A stretch of DNA of 45,000 nucleotides from Spirochaeta lutea. GTDB lineage: Bacteria; Spirochaetota; Spirochaetia; DSM-27196; Salinispiraceae. The translations under genes and the position numbers were made by a program. The notes under the pieces are model-generated. The model saw only the letters and a program-made list of their open reading frames with translations, was not told where the DNA came from and made no database searches. Below are positions 1-6,572 of this stretch, one piece after another (position 1 is the stretch's first letter; the number at the start of each line of letters is the position of its first letter). Where the stretch lies: positions 1 to 45,000 of the forward strand of contig NZ_JNUP01000027.1 in assembly GCF_000758165.1 (NCBI RefSeq), written 5' to 3'.

Positions 1-75
1 CCGGCCGGATTGTCAGTCCCGGCCGGATTGTCAGTCCCGGCCGGATAGCCAGTCCCGGCCGGATAGCCAGGCCCC
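1..75. repeat. 18-bp tandem repeat at window edge
   Basis: At least four consecutive copies of an 18-bp unit, CCCGGCCGGATTGTCAGT or its variant with ATAGCCAG in place of ATTGTCAG. The first two copies carry one variant and the next two the other. The array is cut by the window edge, so its true length is unknown. The unit contains the palindrome CCGGCCGG. It lies just downstream of the galE stop codon. No protein frame is evident. It may be a small VNTR. Confidence 0.85.
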
Positions 76-109
76 TGGGCAGAGGCTCATGCCGAAGGTG
101 TAACCTCTG

Positions 110-1096
110 CTAATCGAGGGACAGGGCCTTGATGTACGCCTGCCAGGTTGTGGCTACCAATTCTTCTACGGAGCTGTGCTTGGCCTCCCATCCCAGGAGG
201 GATTTCGCCCGGGCGCTGGTGGCGTAGAGCTTGGCTGGGTCGCCGGGTCGCCGGGGGACGGTCTTGGCGGGAATCTGCCGCTGGGTAATGCGGCGGGCGG
301 TTTCCAGCATTTCGGTAACTGAAATGCCGGTTTCGCTTCCCAGGTTAACCAGCAGGCTTTCCTGGTGGTTGGTGATGTATTCCAGGGCCTTAACGTGCCC
401 GGATGCCAGGTCGGTGACGTGGACATAGTCCCGGACGCCGGTTCCGTCGGGGGTGTCGTAATCGTTACCGAAGATCTGCAGTTCCTTTCGTAGGCCGGCG
501 GCAACCTCCATAATGACAGGCAGCAGGTTTGCAGGGTTTCGTTCTAGTCCGCTGATACGGCCCTGGCTGTCGTATCCCGCGGCGTTAAAGTAGCGCAGGG
601 CTGCGAACTTGATTCCCTTGAGTTTATCGTACCAGGCCAGAAAGCGCTCGATTTCCAGTTTCGTGAAGCCGTAGTAATTTTCCGGGTTGGCGGGATGGTC
701 TTCATCCAGGGGAAGGTACTGGGGTTCGCCGAAGGTGGCTGCGCTGGAGCTGAAGACTATCCGGGAGATGCCGGTTTCGCACATGGCGTTCAGGATGTTC
801 AGGGTGCCGGTGATGTTTGCTACCGAGTATTTCTCAGGCTTAATCATGCTCTCGCCGGCTGCCTTTAGGGCTGCAAGATGGATGACTGCATCAAAGGGTC
901 CCTGCTCCCTCATGGTTTGAACCAGGTTCTGGTAATGGAGGATGTCTCCGTGGGTAAATCCTGTGTCCGGGGTAAGGTTTTCCCGTAGACCCGAGGAGAG
1001 GTTGTCAAAAATGTGAACCTGATGCCCTGCCTCGGTCATGGCCAGCCGGACGTGGCTTCCGATGTACCCTGCTCCTCCGATGATAAGTACCTTCAT
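110..1096 (-). CDS. galE: UDP-glucose 4-epimerase
   Basis: Interconverts UDP-glucose and UDP-galactose with tightly bound NAD, in the cytoplasm (Leloir pathway; supplies sugar nucleotides for glycan and envelope synthesis). This is a short-chain dehydrogenase/reductase of the extended type. The N-terminus carries the Rossmann motif GGAGYIGSH, the catalytic Ser is in FSSSAATFG, and the Tyr/Lys pair is YYGFTK near residue 143. Further family motifs are LRYFNAAG and GTGVRDYVHVTDLA. The 328-residue length is normal. The start has a good ribosome binding site, AAGGAG, about 7 nt before the ATG. It is transcribed divergently from the phosphofructokinase gene. Assignment as GalE rather than another NDP-sugar epimerase rests on overall family resemblance. 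Confidence 0.93.
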   Translation of the reverse strand: MKVLIIGGAGYIGSHVRLAMTEAGHQVHIFDNLSSGLRENLTPDTGFTHGDILHYQNLVQTMREQGPFDAVIHLAALKAAGESMIKPEKYSVANITGTLNILNAMCETGISRIVFSSSAATFGEPQYLPLDEDHPANPENYYGFTKLEIERFLAWYDKLKGIKFAALRYFNAAGYDSQGRISGLERNPANLLPVIMEVAAGLRKELQIFGNDYDTPDGTGVRDYVHVTDLASGHVKALEYITNHQESLLVNLGSETGISVTEMLETARRITQRQIPAKTVPRRPGDPAKLYATSARAKSLLGWEAKHSSVEELVATTWQAYIKALSLD

Positions 1097-1120
1097 GGTG
1101 TTACTCCTTAGGCTGTTGTC

Positions 1121-1149
1121 TTGTGTTCCCTGGATGTATTAACTACAAT
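1121..1149 (+). promoter_or_regulatory. Predicted sigma-70 promoter of the phosphofructokinase gene
   Basis: TTGTGT and TACAAT are separated by 17 bp, 31 bp upstream of the ATG at 1181. A Shine-Dalgarno sequence (GGGAGAA at 1168-1174) sits between them and the start. Predicted from sequence only. Confidence 0.5.
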
Positions 1150-1180
1150 GAGTGAGCTATTTTACCGGGAGAACCTATAG

Positions 1181-2518
1181 ATGTCTTTGCAAAAATTTGA
1201 TTTTACCGTTTCTAACCTCGGCGCGGCCAAGCTTAAGAGTCCGGTATTGTTGTCCCATGTGTACGGTGACACCATTGCGAACTACGTGGCCGACGATGAT
1301 CATGTCCTGTATCATATCACACTCGGTGCCGGGGACAAAGATACCAAGCTTCAGGAGTACGGAACCCTTGAAAAGGCGGGCCCCCGGGAAAAGATCTACT
1401 TTAATCCTGATCATGTGAGGGCGGCGGTCCTGACCTGCGGCGGGTTGTGTCCCGGACTCAATGATGTGATCCGGTCGATTGTCCGTACACTCTGGCACCG
1501 CTACGGGGTGCGTACTATCTACGGGATCCGCTTCGGGTACAACGGATTTTTGGGAGAAATAAAGAATTCTATCATGGAGCTTGATCCGGATGTGGTGGAT
1601 GACATCCACCGGATCGGCGGTTCGGTGCTGGGCTCTAGCCGGGGCGGCGGAGAACGGACCAGCGATATTGTTGATGCCATTGAGCGGTTGAATCTGAACC
1701 AGGTGTACATCATCGGTGGAGACGGAACCCAGAAGGGGGCGTTGAAGATAGCCCGGGAGATTGCCCAGCGGGGGTTGAAGATTTCCGTCATCGGTATTCC
1801 CAAAACCATTGATAACGACCTCAGTTTCATTGAGAAGAGCTTCGGGTTTGAAACCGCAGTAGTACGGGCGACCGAGGCGGTATATGCAGCTCACCAGGAA
1901 GCTCATTCGGCCATCAACGGGGTGGGTTTGGTTAAGGTCATGGGCCGGGAGAGCGGTTTTATTGCAGCCCATACAGCAATCGCCAGTCATGATGTGAATT
2001 TTGTATTGATTCCCGAGGTGCCCTTCGAGTTGGAGGGGCCGAACGGCTTTTTTGAGCACCTGCGCCGCAGACTGGAGAAACGAAACCATGCGGTGGTTCT
2101 GGTTTCCGAGGGGGCTGGGCAGAAGCTCATGGATCAGGCGTCCCAGGGCCACGGGACCGATGCCTCGGGGAATAAACGTCTGGGAGACATCGGAATCTAC
2201 CTGAAAGAACGAATAAGCGAATATTTTAGAAGTATTAATATGCCCATGAACCTTAAATACATTGACCCCTCCTATATAATCCGGAGTTCCGAAGCCATCC
2301 CTACGGATTCAATGTACTGTTCACGCCTGGGGTCGAATGCGGTTCATGCGGGTATGACAGGGAAGACAGAGGTTCTGGTGAGTCTGGTGAATAATAACTT
2401 CGTCCACCTGCCGATTGAGGTGGCGGTGCGGACCAGGAACACCGTTGATCCCGAGAGCAGCCTGTGGCGGGATGTGATTGATGCCACGGGAATGCCGGTG
2501 AAGATGACCAACGAGTAA
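1181..2518 (+). CDS. 6-phosphofructokinase (PRK06830-like clade)
   Basis: Phosphorylates fructose 6-phosphate to fructose 1,6-bisphosphate, the committed step of glycolysis, in the cytoplasm. At 445 residues it is longer than E. coli PfkA (320) and has the N-terminal extension seen in the PRK06830/trypanosomal clade. Visible motifs are GGLCPGLND near residue 86, GGDGTQKGA near 179 and PKTIDND near 206, followed by GRESGFIA. Gly in GGDG is typical of ATP users, whereas Lys in PKTIDND is typical of PPi users. The mixed Gly/Lys pair is known from ATP-dependent trypanosomatid enzymes, although this clade is often annotated as diphosphate-dependent. The phosphoryl donor is therefore undecided. A 105-bp palindromic repeat starts 8 bp after the stop codon. 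Confidence 0.9.
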   Translation: MSLQKFDFTVSNLGAAKLKSPVLLSHVYGDTIANYVADDDHVLYHITLGAGDKDTKLQEYGTLEKAGPREKIYFNPDHVRAAVLTCGGLCPGLNDVIRSIVRTLWHRYGVRTIYGIRFGYNGFLGEIKNSIMELDPDVVDDIHRIGGSVLGSSRGGGERTSDIVDAIERLNLNQVYIIGGDGTQKGALKIAREIAQRGLKISVIGIPKTIDNDLSFIEKSFGFETAVVRATEAVYAAHQEAHSAINGVGLVKVMGRESGFIAAHTAIASHDVNFVLIPEVPFELEGPNGFFEHLRRRLEKRNHAVVLVSEGAGQKLMDQASQGHGTDASGNKRLGDIGIYLKERISEYFRSINMPMNLKYIDPSYIIRSSEAIPTDSMYCSRLGSNAVHAGMTGKTEVLVSLVNNNFVHLPIEVAVRTRNTVDPESSLWRDVIDATGMPVKMTNE

Positions 2519-2526
2519 GGCTTTGG

Positions 2527-2631
2527 TAGTGCGCAAAAGATTGTAAACTACGCCAGATATAGTGGCACAGCCAGGGAACCAACCCAGGTATGGTGTCGCC
2601 AGGGTGAATAGTTACAACCTTTTGCGCACTA
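2527..2631. repeat. 105-bp palindromic intergenic element, copy 1
   Basis: Bounded by TAGTGCGCAAAAG on the left and its reverse complement on the right. The outer 20 bp are inverted repeats with two mismatches. The interior shares the blocks CCAGATATAG and ATGGTGTCGC with other copies. It sits between the phosphofructokinase stop and the Shine-Dalgarno of the next gene, so if the two genes are co-transcribed it would form a long hairpin in the mRNA. See the family finding. Confidence 0.93.
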
Positions 2632-2670
2632 CATAAGACTTGGGGTCGCCGGCGAACACCGGAGTGAGGT

Positions 2671-3879
2671 ATGAAGGTATTTTTTAATGCCGCGGATCGT
2701 TTGGATCTGCGGGAGTTTGGGATAGATATTCCTGCCGGACGGGATAACGCCCTGCGGACCCTGGAGCTGTTGAAGCAGCGCTGGGAAGCCAAGGGTGGTG
2801 CCATGCCGCCTGAGTGGTTGTCGGGGAATACCGCAGAACCGCCCTCCATGGATGATATCCTGCGGGTGCATGATCCGGTATACGTGCAGTCCCTGTTCCG
2901 GGGCGGTGAGTCCCTGGAGGGAGAGATTATGCGGGCCTTCGAACTGGTCCGCCCCGACGGCAGCTACCACCGGTACCACCCCGGTCCGGAATCCAGGCCG
3001 TTAACCGAGCTTTTTTCCATCCTCCTGAGCAGGGGAGGGGGTACCAAGGCGGCGGGTCAATGGGCCTTGGGAATCCATCCTGACCAGAAGGAAGACCGAA
3101 AGAGCAACCAGGATCATTTCGGCCCAGAGACGGCGGAAGGTGAACCCCTTCCGACGGAGACTTCGGCCGAGATTAGGGGTGGGCAGACCCCGCCGAACGA
3201 GGCGTTCTACTGCGGGGGCGGGTTTCACCATGCCATGTATAGTTTTGGTGAGGGATTTTGTTTGTACAACGATGTCCTGACGGCCATCCGGTCCTTTCAG
3301 GACCAGGGTATTATTCGGAATGCCTGGATCATCGATGTGGATGCCCACAAGGGGGATGGAACCGCGGCCCTGACCCAGGACGATCCCACCCTGGCCACCT
3401 TGAGCGTCCATATGGCTCATGGCTGGCCCCTGGATATCACAGCCCAGGAGGCTGCGACCCGGCCTGATCGGAGCCCCCTATCGTTTCTACCCAGTACCGT
3501 GGACATTGGAATCACTCAAAACGAGGATTGCGACTACTGCATCCGTCTGGCCCAGGGGCTGGATCTGCTGTGGAACAGCCGGGGCGGGACGGTTACCGAT
3601 GATGCGGGCAGGGCCCGGCCGGTGCCCCATCCGGACCTGGTGTACGTCCTCCTGGGTGCGGATCCCTTCGAGGAGGATGAGTTGCCATCGGCGAAGCTTT
3701 TGGCCTTGAGCCGGGACCAGATGTGTAACCGGGACCGGTTGATTCGGGAGTTTTTTGTGAAGCGGGGGGTGCCTGCGGCGTACCTGATGGCTGGAAACTA
3801 CGGGGAATCGTCCTGGAAGGTGTACAGTGATTTTCTGTCCTGGAGTCTCGGGATGGAGGATGAGTCCGGGACTACCTAG
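2671..3879 (+). CDS. Histone deacetylase-fold (HDAC superfamily) amidohydrolase
   Basis: Zn-dependent deacetylase fold. Bacterial members act on acetylpolyamines, acetyl-CoA synthetase or other acetylated amides; the substrate here is unknown. The catalytic His-His pair is in GGFHHAMYSFGEGFCLYND (about residue 188), the metal ligands are in IDVDAHKGDG (near 225) and GADPFEEDELPS (near 330), and a C-terminal AGNYGESSW segment lies where the active-site Tyr is expected. The 402 residues exceed the usual 310-350. Part of the excess is a charged, Pro-rich insert at about residues 135-180, just before the His-His motif. GGAGTGAGG immediately precedes the ATG. The gene follows phosphofructokinase on the same strand but is separated from it by a palindromic element. 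Confidence 0.88.
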   Translation: MKVFFNAADRLDLREFGIDIPAGRDNALRTLELLKQRWEAKGGAMPPEWLSGNTAEPPSMDDILRVHDPVYVQSLFRGGESLEGEIMRAFELVRPDGSYHRYHPGPESRPLTELFSILLSRGGGTKAAGQWALGIHPDQKEDRKSNQDHFGPETAEGEPLPTETSAEIRGGQTPPNEAFYCGGGFHHAMYSFGEGFCLYNDVLTAIRSFQDQGIIRNAWIIDVDAHKGDGTAALTQDDPTLATLSVHMAHGWPLDITAQEAATRPDRSPLSFLPSTVDIGITQNEDCDYCIRLAQGLDLLWNSRGGTVTDDAGRARPVPHPDLVYVLLGADPFEEDELPSAKLLALSRDQMCNRDRLIREFFVKRGVPAAYLMAGNYGESSWKVYSDFLSWSLGMEDESGTT

Positions 3880-3946
3880 GCATGCCCGGGGGCGATGCTG
3901 CACCTGCCCTATCCCTCCAGCCTTGCGAACCATGGCACTTGCAAGT

Positions 3947-3970
3947 ACATGCACATGCACATGCACATGC
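3947..3970. repeat. ACATGC hexamer microsatellite (4 copies)
   Basis: Four perfect tandem ACATGC units followed by ACA, in the gap between the HDAC-like gene and the second palindromic element. A candidate slippage locus with no evident coding role. Confidence 0.9.
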
Positions 3971-3991
3971 ACAATGAACGGATAAAAATTA

Positions 3992-4096
3992 TAGTGCGCA
4001 AAAGGTTGTAACTTTTGGCCTCCGCGACACCATCCCTGAGTTAGCCTTCGGAACGCGCCGCTATATCTGGTGTAGTTTACAACCTTTTGCGCACTA
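3992..4096. repeat. 105-bp palindromic intergenic element, copy 2
   Basis: Same family as the copy at 2527 but in the opposite orientation. The ends are TAGTGCGCAAAAGGTTGTAA and its exact reverse complement. Its reverse complement matches the copy at 17441 with about three differences over 105 bp, the closest pair in the window. It lies directly downstream of the terminator of the minus-strand RNA candidate. Confidence 0.95.
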
Positions 4097-4099
4097 TGC

Positions 4100-4129
4100 A
4101 AAAAAAAGAGCCGGCTCTCTAAGCCGGCT
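4100..4129 (-). terminator. Intrinsic terminator of the RNA candidate
   Basis: Read on the minus strand, an 8-bp perfect stem (AGCCGGCT, loop TAGAG, AGCCGGCT) is followed one base later by U8. The plus-strand reading has only a short T run, so the signal is directional towards the minus strand. Confidence 0.85.
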
Positions 4130-4340
4130 TTAGGCACCCGGCCCGCACAGCGGATCATCGGGTGTCACTTGTAACGTACTATCCCGCTCTCTGGGAGCGG
4201 TGATAAAACCTTGTCTGCATTCGCCGGATCATCTCCGGCTATTCCTCTTAGGTGGTGCCATATGCGCCCTCCCATTCTACGCAGTTTCAAGGATGCTTCC
4301 ATGGGAGCTTACGGGCTCCAGGAACCTCGGAATCAATTCT
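4100..4340 (-). ncRNA. Candidate standalone structured RNA, about 240 nt, family unknown
   Basis: A minus-strand unit with its own promoter, no credible reading frame and an intrinsic terminator. Hairpins I can draw from the RNA 5' end are: TTCC-GGAGC closing on GCTCC-GGAA; GCCGGA/TCCGGC; CCGCTC/GAGCGG; CACCCG/CGGGTG enclosing CCGC/GCGG; and the terminator AGCCGGCT/AGCCGGCT. Two long-range pairings, TAGGT with ACCTA and CCTTG-AAA-CTGC with GCAG-A-CAAGG, interleave and would form a pseudoknot. It does not show the conserved cores of tmRNA, RNase P RNA or SRP RNA. A faint resemblance to 6S RNA (CCUUGAAAC, GGCACCACCU) is not enough to name it. It lies between two convergent genes and beyond the serC terminator, so it is not a leader of either gene. 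Confidence 0.6.
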
Positions 4341-4346
4341 ACCTAA

Positions 4347-4375
4347 ATTCTAATACCGGTCTCTGGGGGAGTCAA
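4347..4375 (-). promoter_or_regulatory. Strong sigma-70 promoter of the RNA candidate
   Basis: On the minus strand TTGACT (4375-4370) and TAGAAT (4352-4347) are separated by exactly 17 bp, each hexamer one mismatch from consensus. Predicted transcription start is near 4340. There is no start codon with a ribosome binding site downstream. Confidence 0.75.
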
Positions 4376-4477
4376 GGGAAAGATGAAAGGTTTTTGCGCC
4401 CTGCCTGAGGTCTTCAATCCGGACTGCAGGGTGATTTGCATGCCCCTGGAAGCCTTCCAACTTCCGACAGGGCACAC

Positions 4478-4511
4478 AAAAAAAGCGGGCCGTTTCGGAC
4501 CCGCTTTTTTT
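4478..4511 (-). terminator. Bidirectional intrinsic terminator downstream of serC
   Basis: GCGGGCC, loop GTTTC, GGACCCGC, flanked by A7 on the left and T7 on the right. It is therefore an intrinsic terminator in both directions. On the minus strand it ends the serC transcript about 80 nt after the stop. It also separates serC from the RNA unit further downstream. Confidence 0.88.
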
Positions 4512-4590
4512 CTATCTGACTTCCGGTTCATGGCTGGAGGCGGCCCCGGGGTAAAGACTAACCGCCCCCGGGTACCGATGCCTTCTTACC

Positions 4591-5673
4591 TTAGCCGTGT
4601 TTTTTAGCGAAGTCTGCCATGTATTGGGCCAGAGCCTTGGCGCCTTCCAGGGGCATGGCGTTGTACAGAGATGCTCTGAACCCGCCCACGGAACGGTGAC
4701 CCTTGAGACCTAGCATACCGAGCTCGGCTGTTCCCGCCAGGAATTCCTTATCCAGCTGGGAGTCTGCCAGGGTAAAGACGATGTTCATGTCCGATCGGAC
4801 AGCGGAATCTACGGGTGATTTGTAAAATCCCCCGGCAGCTTCAATCGCATTGTAAACGACTTGGGCCTTCTCCCGGTTCTTCTTCTCAATCCCGGCCAGG
4901 CCGCCCTGGGATTCTATCCAGGTTAGTACCTTGCCCAGGGCGTAGATACTGAACACCGGTGGGGTATTATAGAGACTGTCGCTGTCCGCGTGGGTAGCGT
5001 ATTTGAGGTAAGCACCCAGGTTTTGGTTGGCTTTGGCAATCAAATCATCCCGCATGATAACCAGGGTTACCCCCGAGGGGCCCAGGTTTTTTTGGGCGCC
5101 GGCATAGATCATGCCGAAGTCTTCCACCGGAAGGGGGCGGCTCATGATGTCGGATGACATATCCGCAATGAGGGGTGCCTCGGTTTTCGGGAAGCTTTTC
5201 CACTGGATACCCCCGATGGTCTCGTTGGAGGTTATGTGCAGGTATTCAGCTGACGGGGTTGTTTTTACGCTGCTCGGATCGGGCAGGGTGGTGTAGTTGG
5301 TATCCTTGCCGTCATACAGCACCTCTACGTCTCCGTAGATCTTTGCATCTGCTATGGCCTTTTTTGCCCAGGCACCGCTGTTGATGAAGTTGCTAGTCTT
5401 CCCGGGTCCCAGCAGATTCATGGGGATCATAGAAAACTGCATGGTCGCTCCGCCCTGAATGAACATGACCTTGTAGTTGTCCGGAAGACCCAGCAGGCTC
5501 TTAACCTTGCTGATGGCTCCGTTATGAACCTCATCGTATTCTTTGCTTCGGTGACTGGTTTCCACCAGAGACAGCCCCATCCCTTTGTAGTCTACCAGTT
5601 CGGCCTGAAGTTCTTCCAATACAGGCAGGGGTAGGGTGGACGGGCCGGCGTAAAAATTAAATTTTCTAGCCAC
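4591..5673 (-). CDS. serC: Phosphoserine aminotransferase
   Basis: PLP-dependent class V aminotransferase that converts 3-phosphohydroxypyruvate plus glutamate to phosphoserine (serine synthesis) and acts on the equivalent intermediate in pyridoxal phosphate synthesis. The N-terminus FNFYAGPSTLP is diagnostic, as are the substrate-loop motifs ETSHRSKEYDEVH and FIQGGATMQFSMIP. The PLP lysine lies in YAGAQKNLGPSG, and the C-terminus has LKGHRSVGGFRASLYNA. The 360-residue length is normal. The start is preceded by AGGAGG, about 8 nt upstream. The upstream PycTM-like gene ends only 9 bp before it, so the two are probably co-transcribed. Confidence 0.96.
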   Translation of the reverse strand: MARKFNFYAGPSTLPLPVLEELQAELVDYKGMGLSLVETSHRSKEYDEVHNGAISKVKSLLGLPDNYKVMFIQGGATMQFSMIPMNLLGPGKTSNFINSGAWAKKAIADAKIYGDVEVLYDGKDTNYTTLPDPSSVKTTPSAEYLHITSNETIGGIQWKSFPKTEAPLIADMSSDIMSRPLPVEDFGMIYAGAQKNLGPSGVTLVIMRDDLIAKANQNLGAYLKYATHADSDSLYNTPPVFSIYALGKVLTWIESQGGLAGIEKKNREKAQVVYNAIEAAGGFYKSPVDSAVRSDMNIVFTLADSQLDKEFLAGTAELGMLGLKGHRSVGGFRASLYNAMPLEGAKALAQYMADFAKKHG

Positions 5674-5682
5674 AGGTTCCTC

Positions 5683-6240
5683 CTATAGAACGTGTTCAAG
5701 GTACACGGCAAATATGCTCGTGAGTTCAAAGCTAATGGCAACCACGAAGGCCAGGAGGCCCCTGGTCAGCCACTTGTTTTTGCGTTTATTTATTCTGGCA
5801 ATGGCGGTTACCTGCTGGGCGAACAGTAGGTAGGTGCCGTTGTCATCGGCCGTAACCTCCAGAAGATACCCGGCGTATTCCTGGGCTGTACTAAATTGGG
5901 TGATCCCTCCGAAGAAGGTGGGATTGGGCCCTTTGGGGTGCCGGGGACCGGGAGCTTCCTCCTCCAGAGTATGAAGTTCCAGGCTCTGATTCACAATTTT
6001 GGGTCGGATGACCATAAGTAGGCAGAGAATGCTTATCAGAGCAGCTCCGAAGTACAGAAACACGAGTATTACCGATGCCGGATTATACAGGATCTTATCA
6101 AAATGAACGATGAAAAACACCATAAAAACCCCCAGGGTGGAGAGCAGGGCGGTAGCCTTGCTGTCGTTACGTTGGAGGATCTGTTGTTCGGTATCTAAGA
6201 TCCGAAGCAGTACATCAAGCTTTTCTCGAATGGTCTTCAT
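5683..6240 (-). CDS. PycTM/DUF5706-like membrane protein (orphan Pycsar-effector fold)
   Basis: A 185-residue protein resembling the Pycsar effector transmembrane domain (DUF5706). It opens with an amphipathic helix ending in a D-S-K-A motif at about residues 26-29, followed by two membrane segments (about 30-47 and 57-80). A cytoplasmic part carries NPTFFGGI (about 108) and an acidic helix, then QVTAIARINKRK and a final membrane segment (about 158-180). In Pycsar defence such proteins permeabilise the membrane on sensing a cyclic pyrimidine nucleotide. No cyclase gene lies nearby, and the gene is instead the first gene of a unit with serC. The fold assignment is from motif memory and the defence role is not established here. 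A non-defence sensor or housekeeping role is equally possible. Confidence 0.6.
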   Translation of the reverse strand: MKTIREKLDVLLRILDTEQQILQRNDSKATALLSTLGVFMVFFIVHFDKILYNPASVILVFLYFGAALISILCLLMVIRPKIVNQSLELHTLEEEAPGPRHPKGPNPTFFGGITQFSTAQEYAGYLLEVTADDNGTYLLFAQQVTAIARINKRKNKWLTRGLLAFVVAISFELTSIFAVYLEHVL

Positions 6241-6572
6241 ACTCAGGCAACCTAATCAATAATTGTTTACCGATTTGACTCTACCGGGTTAACCGAGGGA
6301 TTACAAGGGTGCGTCTGCCTTCCCGGTCAAAAAGTTTCAGATACTGCGCAAAAGCCTGTACCTTTTTCAGGCTCCCAGCACCCCCTCCTGCATACCACCC
6401 GCAGACCATAACGTTCTTCGGCACCTAGGACCGGAGGTTCATCCCGGCGGTAGGCTTTGATGCGGTAGGGCTCCAGAACTTTATGCTAGGCCCGGTAGAT
6501 GGTCAGCCGGGTGATCATGGCCTTGGGGGGGATGAGGGGGACTTCGTCCCCCCGGTGGAGCGGTGCCCGGGA
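6241..6572. other. Intergenic region with degenerate element end and possible gene remnant
   Basis: At 6342-6360 the bases TACTGCGCAAAAGCCTGTA resemble one end of the 105-bp palindromic family, but no matching right end is found. On the minus strand from 6516 a frame reads MITRLTIYRA, a TAG stop where TGG would give Trp, then HKVLEPYRIKAYRRDEP and onward to about 6335. This looks like the decayed end of an unidentified gene. A GGGGGAC/GTCCCCC hairpin at about 6535-6556 follows pgi but lacks a clear U tract. The upstream part presumably holds the promoter of the PycTM-like gene, which I cannot define. Confidence 0.3.

Noticed and set aside
1-75. Possible CRISPR array
   Set aside because: The units are directly adjacent 18-mers with no unique spacers between them.
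1175-2152. A 325-codon open frame opposite the phosphofructokinase gene
   Set aside because: Antisense shadow of a strongly conserved gene; no ribosome binding site and no recognisable motifs.
4100-4340. Naming the RNA candidate as 6S, RNase P or tmRNA
   Set aside because: Only short resemblances to 6S; no RNase P GAGGAAAGTCC core and no tRNA-like ends or tag frame for tmRNA.
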